From CAYUYM01 sp964449305 (GTDB lineage Bacteria > Bacteroidota > Ignavibacteria > SZUA-365 > CAYQST01): DNA of 16,365 nucleotides. Positions 7,422-13,989 of this stretch are shown one piece after another; positions within the stretch are counted from its first letter, which is position 1, and each line of letters starts with the position of its first letter. Under the pieces are notes generated by a model. That model was given only the letters and a program-made list of their open reading frames with translations, was not told the origin of the DNA and did not search any database. A program made the translations under genes and the position numbers. The DNA lies in assembly GCA_964449305.1 (NCBI GenBank), contig CAYUYM010000065.1, forward strand, positions 1 through 16,365. The letters run 5' to 3'.

Positions 7422-7513
7422 GTCTTCTTAGTACGGATAGACCTATAGGTCTTCTTTGTACTTCCTTAGGATAGACCTATAGGTCTTTCCACCTTTGATA
7501 GACCTATAGGTCT
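7412..7513. repeat. array of four identical 14-bp palindromes
   Basis: The perfect palindrome AGACCTATAGGTCT occurs at 7412-7425, 7439-7452, 7473-7486 and 7500-7513. Three copies are preceded by GAT and one by GAC. The first two continue as TCTT(A/T)GTAC. Start-to-start distances are 27, 34 and 27 bp. The first copy contains the stop codon of the upstream hydrolase. The array lies entirely in the tdh upstream region. A row of operators for a dimeric regulator, or a REP-like intergenic repeat, are both possible. A terminator is less likely because the RNA stem would be only 5 bp. Confidence 0.9.
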
Positions 7514-7534
7514 CCTCCGAATTCACATTCAGCA

Positions 7535-7566
7535 TTTATGAAATATTTCACAAATGCGTACATTTG
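7535..7566 (+). promoter_or_regulatory. predicted tdh promoter, Bacteroidota-like
   Basis: TTTA (7535-7538), a 20-nt spacer and TACATTTG (7559-7566) match the TTTG / TAnnTTTG pattern with the same spacing as the rpsT and kbl candidates. Transcription would start near 7573, giving a leader of about 60 nt. The elements overlap the dyads at 7539-7567. Confidence 0.4.
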
Positions 7567-7567
7567 T
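7539..7567. repeat. two adjacent dyads upstream of tdh
   Basis: TGAAATATTTCA (7539-7550) is a perfect 12-bp palindrome. Sharing its last base, ACAAATG-CGTA-CATTTGT (7550-7567) is a perfect 7-bp-arm inverted repeat. The second contains the candidate -7 element of the tdh promoter. Operator sites are likely but unproven. Confidence 0.6.
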
Positions 7568-7635
7568 TGGATCGCGTGACTCCATCTTCACGCTGTATGA
7601 CGACATCCCTTCCATCCAACAATACCAGGCCTGCA

Positions 7636-8871
7636 ATGAACGCCACCATGAAAGTCGTTGTCAAGGACCGCCCCGTCGAGGGAAAGACGTGGTCCAAAGG
7701 GTTCCGCCTCGCGGAAAAACCCGTTCCCGTGGTCGATTCCCCCAATGATGTGCTCATCAAGATCTCCGCCGCTGCTGTCTGTGGCACCGATGTCGGCATC
7801 TACCACTCCAAGGACTCCCTCCACATATCCATGCGCTCCGCTGTCACAGATCCCATCACCGTGGGGCATGAGTTCAGCGGTCACATCATCGACACCGGCT
7901 CCAACGCCCGTAAAATCCTCGCCCGGCTCATCATGAGGAAGGCGAAAAAGAATCCCGACATCGCCGCCATGGTCCAGGGCCATTCCGCCGACTCCCTCGC
8001 CAAGGACAGGAAGTTCCCGGCCATCCTCAAGAAATTCAACGCCTCGGCCGAGATGCACGTCACCTGCGACACCTGCTACCAGTGCCAGCGCGGCGAGAAG
8101 CACGTGTGCCGCAACACCATCATCAAGGGCATGCACGACGACGGCATCTTCGCGGAATACGTGAAGGTCCCGGCCGAGAACATCGTGCTCTACCTCCAGA
8201 AGGAGATCCCCCTCGAGATCGTCGCCTTCATGGATGCCATCGGCAATGCCACACACACGGTGTTCTCCGCCGATGTGAAGAATGGTTCCGTGCTCGTGCT
8301 CGGCTGCGGCGTCCAGGGCCTCATGGCTGTCGCCGTCGCCAAGCATGCCGGGGCAAAGCGCATCTTCGTCACCGATGCCTCCCATGGCGATTTCACCCAT
8401 GACAAGCTCGAACAGGCCCGCTTCAAGCTCGCCCGCACCTATGGCGCCGACGATTGCTTCGATGTCGCCATCCCCGAGGAGCGCGAGCGCATGCACAAGG
8501 TCATCATGGAAGCCACGGGCAACACGGGCGTGGATGCTGCATTCGAAATGTCCGGCAACTACGGCGCCTACGTCGACACCTTCCGCAACATCCGCATGGG
8601 CGGCACCTTCTCCCTCCTTGGCATTCCGCCGGGAAAGATGGACGTGGACTTCGCCACCGATGTCATCTTCAAGGGCATCACCATCAAGGGCATCATCGGC
8701 CGTCGCGTCTTCGAAACATGGGATCAGATGGAGACGCTGCTCAAGGCCGGCCTCGCCAGGCAGTTCATGAAAACAGGCTTCATCACCCACCAGTTCCCAC
8801 TGGAGGAGTTCGACAAGGCCTTCGAGGTCATCGCCCGCGGCGATGCGTTCAAAGTGCTGCTCCGTCCGTAA
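7636..8871 (+). CDS. tdh: zinc-dependent L-threonine 3-dehydrogenase-like protein with inserted segment
   Basis: The 411-residue medium-chain dehydrogenase resembles bacterial Tdh, which oxidises threonine to 2-amino-3-ketobutyrate with NAD+ in the cytoplasm. Catalytic zinc ligands are C49 (AVCGTD) and H78-E79 (VGHEFSG). Structural zinc cysteines are C144, C147, C150 and C158 with Tdh-like spacing. The Rossmann motif is GCGVQG (223-228). AIGNATHTVFSADVKNG (201-217), EMSGNYGAY and IFKGITIKGIIGRRVFETW (344-362) align with Tdh. E. coli Tdh is 341 residues. Most of the excess is about 36 residues between H78 and C144, a lysine-rich helical stretch in place of the usual GDRV segment; a shorter insert follows VTDAS (243-247). 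ATG 7636 has AGG six bases upstream; ATG 7648 is possible. The kbl gene, next step of the pathway, converges on it. Another zinc alcohol dehydrogenase specificity cannot be excluded. Confidence 0.82.
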   Translation: MNATMKVVVKDRPVEGKTWSKGFRLAEKPVPVVDSPNDVLIKISAAAVCGTDVGIYHSKDSLHISMRSAVTDPITVGHEFSGHIIDTGSNARKILARLIMRKAKKNPDIAAMVQGHSADSLAKDRKFPAILKKFNASAEMHVTCDTCYQCQRGEKHVCRNTIIKGMHDDGIFAEYVKVPAENIVLYLQKEIPLEIVAFMDAIGNATHTVFSADVKNGSVLVLGCGVQGLMAVAVAKHAGAKRIFVTDASHGDFTHDKLEQARFKLARTYGADDCFDVAIPEERERMHKVIMEATGNTGVDAAFEMSGNYGAYVDTFRNIRMGGTFSLLGIPPGKMDVDFATDVIFKGITIKGIIGRRVFETWDQMETLLKAGLARQFMKTGFITHQFPLEEFDKAFEVIARGDAFKVLLRP

Positions 8872-8889
8872 AAAACCTCAATCAACCCG

Positions 8890-8927
8890 TGCCCCTGGGG
8901 TGTGGCAGCAGCCACATCCCAGGGGCA
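8890..8927. terminator. strong hairpin between convergent tdh and kbl
   Basis: TGCCCCTGGGGTGTGGC and GCCACATCCCAGGGGCA pair over 17 bp with one G-U, around an AGCA loop. It begins 18 nt after the tdh stop and ends 7 nt before the kbl stop. On the minus strand a TTTTTT tract (complement of 8871-8876) lies beyond the stem, but it is not adjacent. It probably stops or stabilises both transcripts. Confidence 0.75.
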
Positions 8928-8934
8928 TGGTGTT

Positions 8935-10197
8935 TCAGATCACTCCCAATGCGCGTCCCGTCTTCTCGAACGCGGCAATGCACAGATCCACCTGCTCAAG
9001 GCTGTGTGCGGCGGATATCTGCACGCGGATCCGGGCCTGCCCCTTCGGGACCACCGGATACGAGAATCCGACGACATAAATCCCCTCCTCGAACATCGCC
9101 TTCGCCATGTTCTGGGCAAGCTGTGCGTCGTGGTCGAACTTCCGGAACAGGATCGGGACGATCGGGTGCACGCCGTCGATGATGTCGAACCCGAGCTCCA
9201 TCATGCGTGTGCGGAAATGCCGTGTGTTCTGCATGAGCTTCTCCCGCAGATCGTCGCTTTCGGAAAGCAGATCGAAGGCCGCAATGGCCGCTCCGGTGAT
9301 GACCGGCGCAAGCGTGTTGGAGAACAGATACGGGCGCGACCGCTGACGGAGCATCTCGATGATCTCCTTCCGTCCTGTGGTGAAGCCGCCCGACGCCCCG
9401 CCCATGGCCTTGCCCAACGTGGAGGTGATGATGTCCACCTGACCAAGACAGTCGTTGAACTCGATGGCACCGCGCCCCGTCCTGCCAAAGAATCCCGTCG
9501 CATGAGATTCGTCCACCATCACCATCGCATCGAACCGGTTCGCGAGCTTGATGATGTCCCGCACATTCGCAATGTCACCGTCCATGGAGAACACGCCGTC
9601 GGTGGCGATGAGGATGTTGCGTGCCGGCACGGGCTCCTGCGAAAGGCCGGTGTGATCCCAGATGTCCGCACCCTCGCGGGCCTTGATGAGCTGCTGTTCG
9701 AGCGAGCGCATGTCCGAATGCTCGTAGATGAAGCGCTTCGCCTTGCAGAGACGGATGCCGTCGATGATGGACGCATGGTTCAGTGAATCGGTGATGATCG
9801 CATCATCGGGTGAAAGGAAGCTCTCGAACAGCCCGCCGTTCGCGTCGAAACAGGAGCTGTAGAGAATCGTGTCGTCGGTCTCGTAGAAGTTGGAGATCGA
9901 GTGCTCCAGCGTCTTGTGAATGTCCTGTGTCCCGCAGATGAAGCGCACGGAGGACAGACCGAATCCATGCGTTTCGAGCGTCGCATGCGCCGCCTCGATG
10001 ATGCGTGGATGGTTCGCCAGACCAAGGTAGTTGTTGGAGCAGAAGTTCAGCACCTCGCGTTCGTCCGTCCCGGCGGGGTAGCTGACGCGGATGTTGGCCT
10101 TCTGATCCGAGAGAATGATGCGCTCGTCCTTGTACAGACCCGAGGCTTTGATGGTGTTGAGTTCCTGCTTGAGATCGTATTTTGTTCGCTGATACAT
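8935..10197 (-). CDS. kbl: glycine C-acetyltransferase (2-amino-3-ketobutyrate CoA ligase)
   Basis: The 420-residue product is a fold-type I, PLP-dependent alpha-oxoamine synthase. It splits 2-amino-3-ketobutyrate with CoA into glycine and acetyl-CoA, following threonine dehydrogenase. Visible landmarks are NFCSNNYLGLANHP (51-64), GTQDIHKTLE (89-98), DSLNHASIIDG (137-147), the PLP-ring pocket MVDESHATGFFG (227-238) and the Schiff-base lysine K263 in STLGKAMGG. E. coli Kbl is 398 residues; the difference is mild. The frame is open further upstream, but MYQRTKYDLKQEL at 10197 is where family similarity starts, and AAGG lies upstream of it. Related enzymes (8-amino-7-oxononanoate synthase, ALA synthase) are harder to exclude by sequence alone, but pairing with tdh favours Kbl. 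It converges on tdh rather than being in one operon with it, and is divergent from the aldehyde dehydrogenase. Confidence 0.92.
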   Translation of the reverse strand: MYQRTKYDLKQELNTIKASGLYKDERIILSDQKANIRVSYPAGTDEREVLNFCSNNYLGLANHPRIIEAAHATLETHGFGLSSVRFICGTQDIHKTLEHSISNFYETDDTILYSSCFDANGGLFESFLSPDDAIITDSLNHASIIDGIRLCKAKRFIYEHSDMRSLEQQLIKAREGADIWDHTGLSQEPVPARNILIATDGVFSMDGDIANVRDIIKLANRFDAMVMVDESHATGFFGRTGRGAIEFNDCLGQVDIITSTLGKAMGGASGGFTTGRKEIIEMLRQRSRPYLFSNTLAPVITGAAIAAFDLLSESDDLREKLMQNTRHFRTRMMELGFDIIDGVHPIVPILFRKFDHDAQLAQNMAKAMFEEGIYVVGFSYPVVPKGQARIRVQISAAHSLEQVDLCIAAFEKTGRALGVI

Positions 10198-10238
10198 GGG
10201 GAAGAACCTTGTTGTGCAAAAATTCACGAATGCGGCCA

Positions 10239-10270
10239 TAAAAGTACAGCGATTCCCCATCGCGAACAAA
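10239..10270 (-). promoter_or_regulatory. predicted kbl promoter, Bacteroidota-like
   Basis: On the minus strand TTTG (10270-10267), exactly 20 nt, then TACTTTTA (10246-10239). Transcription would start near 10232, giving a leader of about 35 nt. This is the best match in the window to the TTTG / TAnnTTTG pattern upstream. Confidence 0.5.
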
Positions 10271-10395
10271 TCGCCTGATGCTGCCGCAGGCGGAGGATGC
10301 CCCCCCGTCGCTTCAACCACACCGCTCCCGACGCCTGATTGCCCCGAAGGCCGCACATCTTTCTGCCCCTCTGTCATTGATACCTGAAGATGCCC

Positions 10396-10403
10396 TATAT
10401 TCG
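10396..10403 (+). promoter_or_regulatory. possible -7/-10 element of the aldehyde dehydrogenase operon
   Basis: CCTATATTCG carries the TAnnTT core about 46 nt upstream of the start at 10449. There is no clear TTTG at the 20-nt spacing. A TTGATA at 10377-10382 is too close for a normal sigma-70 spacer. Confidence 0.3.
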
Positions 10404-10448
10404 GACTTCACACACCCCATTCTCCACGCAACACGATTCGAATCCCCC

Positions 10449-11948
10449 ATGGAAAAGACACCGAACGCACTCGACATCGATGGCATCATGCACCGTGCCG
10501 TGGATGCGGCGCATGCCTTCCGCCACCTCGACCAACGGCAGACCGATGCCGTCACCCGCGCCGTGTATGAGGCGGGCTTCAACAACCGCGTCCGCCTCGC
10601 CGAGATGGCGGTCAGCGAGACGAGGCTCGGTGTGATGCAGGACAAGGTGATGAAAAACATCATCGCCACGCGCTTCGTCTACCACGACATCCGCGAGCTG
10701 AAGACCGTGGACGTCATCGCGGAGGATCCGGATCGCGACATTGTGGAGATCGCTCAGCCCATCGGCCCCATCTTCTGCGTCACGCCGGTCACCAATCCCA
10801 CCTCCACCGTCCTGTTCAAGATCCTCATCGCGATGAAGACCCGGAACCCAGTCATCATCCGTCCGCATGGATCGGCGAAGAAATGCTCCGCCGAGGCCGC
10901 CCGCGTCTGCTACGACGCGGCAGTGAAGGCCGGCGCGCCGGAACACTGCATCCAATGGGTGACGCGCTCCACTGTCGACGAGACGCTCGCGCTCATGGCC
11001 CACAAACGCGTCGCACTCGTGCTCGCCACCGGCTCGGTGAGCCTCGTGTCTGCGGCGTACAAGTCGGGCAACCCCGCCATCGGTGTCGGCCCGGGCAACG
11101 TCCCGGTATACATCGGAGAGACGGCGGATTTTGCCTTTGCCGTTGACGAGATCTTCAGGTCCAAGACCTTCGACAACGGCACCGTCTGCGCCTCAGAGCA
11201 GGCGGTCGTCTGCAAACGACAGTACGCGGACACGGTGCTCGACCTCTTCCGGAAAAAGGGCGCCCACATCCTCACACCCGACGAGGTGACGCGGCTGGAG
11301 ACCGTGGCCTACAACCGGGAACAGCGCGTCATGAACGCCGCGGTCATCGGCCAGCCCGCCACCCGCATCGCCCGCATGGCCGGCATCGCTTGCCCACCCG
11401 AAACCGCGCTGCTCATCGCCCCGCTCACTGAGATCGGCTGGCATTCCCCCCTCTCGCTCGAGATCCTGGCCCCCATCCTCGCCTTCTACGTCTCGGACGA
11501 TTTCGAGGGCGGCATCGAGCTCTGCCGGCGCATCAATGCCCATGGCGGCCTCGGCCACACCGCCTCCATCTTCTCCACCCATGAGGGACGCATCGAGTAC
11601 TTCACCGAGGCCATGAACGCCGGCCGCATCCTCGTCAACCAGCCCGCATCCCACGGCGCTCTCGGCGGCACCTACAACGCCCTCACGCCCTCCCTCACCC
11701 TCGCCTGCGGCTCCCCGGGCAAGAACATCTCCACCGACAACATCAGCGCCCGCCACCTGCTGAACATCAAGCGCGTCGCCCGCCGGCGCGTCAATTCCTG
11801 CGTCGCCTGTGTGGAGCACCTCTGCTGCAACACCGACATCACCGCCGCCGAGATCGACCGACGCTGCCACACCCTCCAGGATCAGTTCCACCCGCACGAA
11901 CACGGTGGCGGCTGCATGGAGGAGGATCACGCCCAGCCCGCCTCCTGA
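10449..11948 (+). CDS. CoA-acylating aldehyde dehydrogenase (AdhE N-terminal-like), Cys/His-rich tail
   Basis: The 499-residue product matches the aldehyde dehydrogenase half of AdhE and the EutE/PduP/SauS group, which interconvert an acyl-CoA and its aldehyde using NAD(H). Key parts are AQPIGPIFCVTPVTNPTST (102-120), the nucleotide-side GVGPGNVPVYI (212-222), the catalytic cysteine C247 in SKTFDNGTVCASEQ, and PSLTLACGSPGKN (414-426). The core ends with the AdhE-like HLLNIKRVARRR (436-447). No iron alcohol dehydrogenase domain follows. Instead there is a tail of about 50 residues with six cysteines (451, 454, 459, 460, 473, 489) and several histidines (457, 474, 481, 483, 485). Its codon use does not differ obviously from the core, so it is probably genuine. 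The substrate is likely acetaldehyde, but sulfoacetaldehyde or propionaldehyde are possible. ATG 10449 has no clear Shine-Dalgarno. The flavoprotein gene starts 4 bp after the stop, so the two are likely co-transcribed. Confidence 0.88.
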   Translation: MEKTPNALDIDGIMHRAVDAAHAFRHLDQRQTDAVTRAVYEAGFNNRVRLAEMAVSETRLGVMQDKVMKNIIATRFVYHDIRELKTVDVIAEDPDRDIVEIAQPIGPIFCVTPVTNPTSTVLFKILIAMKTRNPVIIRPHGSAKKCSAEAARVCYDAAVKAGAPEHCIQWVTRSTVDETLALMAHKRVALVLATGSVSLVSAAYKSGNPAIGVGPGNVPVYIGETADFAFAVDEIFRSKTFDNGTVCASEQAVVCKRQYADTVLDLFRKKGAHILTPDEVTRLETVAYNREQRVMNAAVIGQPATRIARMAGIACPPETALLIAPLTEIGWHSPLSLEILAPILAFYVSDDFEGGIELCRRINAHGGLGHTASIFSTHEGRIEYFTEAMNAGRILVNQPASHGALGGTYNALTPSLTLACGSPGKNISTDNISARHLLNIKRVARRRVNSCVACVEHLCCNTDITAAEIDRRCHTLQDQFHPHEHGGGCMEEDHAQPAS

Positions 11949-11952
11949 ATCC

Positions 11953-13283
11953 ATGCCCCACGCCATCATCATCGGCGCCGGCGCGTCCGGCCTGTTGTGC
12001 GCCATCACCGCGGCACGGCGCGGAGTCGACGTCCTCGTCATCGAGCAGTCACGCCGGATCGGACGCAAGATCCTCGCCTCCGGCGGCGGACGATGCAACT
12101 TCACCAACAGGTCCGTCACACCCGCGAACTACATCTCGCGCAATCCGCATTTCTGCCGGTCCGCTCTCGCGCGCTTCACCACGGACCACATGCTCGACGT
12201 CATCCACCGCCATGGCATCCGCTTCGAGGAGCGCACACACGGACGGCTCTTCTGCCTCGACTCTGCAGCCACACTCAACAACGCCCTCATCGGTGATGCG
12301 AAGGAGGCGGGAGTCGCCTTCATGATGAACACGGAGATCCTCGGTGTCCGGCGGGGGGATCGCTTCCTGCTCGAGACACGCGGCGGTGTGCTGGAGGCGG
12401 CGTCGGTGGTTGTCGCCACCGGCGGTGCATCGTATGAGGCGATCGGGGGCAACACCTTCGCGCTCACGCTTGCGCGTCGCTTCGGTCTCACCGTCGTTCC
12501 ACCCTCGCCGGCGCTCACGCCCCTGCTGCATGGCCCCCGTGACCGACAGGAATTCGGCGAGCTCTCGGGCATCTCCCTGCCCGTCGGAATCGCCATCGAC
12601 AGCCTGCGCTTCATCGACGATCTCCTCTTCACCTGGCAGGGCCTGTCCGGTCCGGCCGCACTCCAGGCCTCGAACTATTGGCGGAGAGGTGACTCCCTCA
12701 CCGTCGATTTCCTCCCGGGCCTCGATGCCGCCGAATTCCTCCTCTCACGCAAGGCACGGCGCGCACTCATCGGAACCATCCTGTCGGAGGTGCTGCCAGC
12801 ACGGCTCGCTCAGGCACTCTGCCGTTGCAGCGATGTCGACGGGCGCATCAACCAGCTCCCCAACGCCACCCTGCGCTCCCTCGGCTCACGCCTCAATGCA
12901 TGGACCTTCACCCCACACGACAAGGACGGCTTCGACAAGGCCGAGGCCATGCTCGGTGGTGTGGACACCGACGTGCTCGACTCCCGCTCGATGGAGGTGC
13001 GGACCATCCCCGGTCTGCATTTCATCGGTGAGGCCGTCGACGTGACAGGACAGCTCGGAGGGTACAATCTCCACTGGGCCTGGGCCAGCGGTGCGGCGGC
13101 GGGAAANNNNNNNNNNNNNNNNNNNNNNNNNNNNNNNNNNNNNNNNNNNNNNNNNNNNNNNNNNNNNNNNNNNNNNNNNNNNNNNNNNNNNNNNNNNNNN
13201 NNNNNNAGCTCGGAGGGTACAATCTCCACTGGGCCTGGGCCAGCGGTGCGGCGGCGGGAAATCAGTTGAGCGTGTGCAGTTGA
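11953..13283 (+). CDS. HI0933/BaiN-type NAD(P)/FAD-dependent oxidoreductase, interrupted by assembly gap
   Basis: The N-terminus has an FAD-binding Rossmann motif (IIIGAGASG, 5-13) and then the family signature GRKILASGGGRCNFTN (37-52). The C-terminal signature FIGEAVDVTGQLGGYNLHWAW is also present. These flavoproteins are widespread and include BaiN of bile acid dehydroxylation, but most have no assigned substrate. The reading frame enters the 100-N run at 13107. The 55 bp before and after the Ns are identical, and collapsing them gives a continuous frame ending NQLSVCS-stop at 13281-13283, a 391-residue protein of normal family length. Read literally through the Ns, the frame shifts and the C-terminus becomes nonsense. 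The start is 4 bp downstream of the aldehyde dehydrogenase stop and has no Shine-Dalgarno, suggesting coupling. A functional link to that enzyme is not known. Confidence 0.9.
13052..13106. repeat. 55-bp direct repeat, left copy, at assembly gap
   Basis: Identical to 13207-13261, immediately abutting the N run. It encodes the end of the flavoprotein. Most likely the same DNA represented twice by the assembler. Confidence 0.95.
13107..13206. other. assembly gap of exactly 100 N
   Basis: A fixed-length placeholder inserted by a scaffolder. The flanking 55-bp identity suggests that no sequence is actually missing. Confidence 0.98.
13207..13261. repeat. 55-bp direct repeat, right copy, at assembly gap
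   Basis: Exact copy of 13052-13106. Joined to the left copy it continues the flavoprotein frame to a stop codon at 13281. Confidence 0.95.
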
Positions 13284-13293
13284 ACGCGACGTG

Positions 13294-13767
13294 TCAGTTG
13301 ATGACCTTCTTGAACGAGCCGTTGACGGCGTCGATGGTGGAGCCATCGGCTGCCTTGGCATGGACCTCGAAGGTTCCAGTCATGTCCATCGTGACATCGT
13401 TGAAGTTGGTGAGTTGGAGTGTGCCGCCATTCGTCTCCATGGAGGCATGGATCTTCCCACCGCTGGTGATGGTGCCGTAGGCGGCGGAGAGGGTGTCCTT
13501 CAGCGTGTAATTCGTGCCACTGGTGGGACCGGCAACTGCGAGAACGAGGTACGTGCTTCCATCATCAGCCTTGATGTAGAGCGTGCCGAAGCCGTTGAAC
13601 GTGCTGTAGGCGGTCTTGACATTTGTCGCCTTGAAGCTCTTGCCGGCGATGGTCGCGGTGACGGAGAGGTGCTCGGTCGGCCCGATGGGATCGTCATCAT
13701 CGCTGCACGACACAAAGGTGAACGCAAGGGCCAATGCAATGGCCGTCATCCAGGAGTGAATTCGCAT
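13294..13767 (-). CDS. small surface-type lipoprotein, DUF6252-like
   Basis: The 157-residue product begins with a signal peptide (MRIHSWMTAIALALAFTFVS) and a lipidation cysteine at C21. The next residues are SDDDD, matching an acidic signal reported to send Bacteroidota lipoproteins to the outer face of the outer membrane. The rest is small, Gly/Thr/Ser-rich and beta-strand-like, for example VTATIAGKSFKAT (36-48) and MTGTFEVHAKAADGSTIDAVNGSF near the end. The pattern resembles small Bacteroidota lipoproteins of the DUF6252 type, whose function is unknown. It converges on the flavoprotein gene with only about 10 bp between stops. A candidate promoter is at 13841-13872. Lipoprotein nature is well supported; the domain name is tentative. 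Confidence 0.82.
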   Translation of the reverse strand: MRIHSWMTAIALALAFTFVSCSDDDDPIGPTEHLSVTATIAGKSFKATNVKTAYSTFNGFGTLYIKADDGSTYLVLAVAGPTSGTNYTLKDTLSAAYGTITSGGKIHASMETNGGTLQLTNFNDVTMDMTGTFEVHAKAADGSTIDAVNGSFKKVIN

Positions 13768-13840
13768 GGTGATACCTGCTATGGTTTCGTGGGGGAAATG
13801 ACCCGTCGCGGTGTGGCGTTGCGACGGCCGGAGTGCGTGG

Positions 13841-13872
13841 GTAAGATACTCTGCCCAAACAGAAATTGAAAG
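13841..13872 (-). promoter_or_regulatory. possible promoter of the lipoprotein gene
   Basis: On the minus strand CTTT (13872-13869), 20 nt, then TATCTTAC (13848-13841). This keeps the spacing of the stronger candidates but both elements are degenerate. The leader would be about 65 nt. Confidence 0.3.
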
Positions 13873-13918
13873 CGCCGCACCACCACATCACGGCCCGTCA
13901 CGAAGGCCCTCGTATGAT

Positions 13919-13980
13919 CCATGTCCCATTCACAACGCCACAACCATGTCCCATGTTCCATTCACTGATGCGCCACAACC
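13919..13980. repeat. imperfect direct repeat in lipoprotein / MFS intergenic region
   Basis: CCATGTCCCATTCACA followed by ACGCCACAACC (13919-13945) recurs as CCATGTTCCATTCACTGATG followed by CGCCACAACC (13951-13980). The copies differ by one substitution and a small indel region. I see no gene in 13768-13989 apart from this and the promoter candidate. Confidence 0.6.
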
Positions 13981-13989
13981 ACATCCTCC

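Noticed and set aside
7412..7513. CRISPR array
   Set aside because: The repeats are 14-bp palindromes with 13-20 bp between copies and no cas genes nearby. Both lengths are too short for a CRISPR.
7588..8790. 400-codon minus-strand open frame opposite tdh
   Set aside because: Glycine/aspartate/valine-rich shadow of a gene with intact zinc and nucleotide motifs.
11193..12119. 308-codon minus-strand open frame spanning the end of the aldehyde dehydrogenase and start of the flavoprotein
   Set aside because: It crosses two well-supported genes and is compositionally biased (Gly, Ala, Asp, Val). Shadow.
13768..13989. Small genes between the lipoprotein and MFS genes
   Set aside because: The short open frames here have no start context or similarity. 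The region holds a promoter candidate and an imperfect repeat only.
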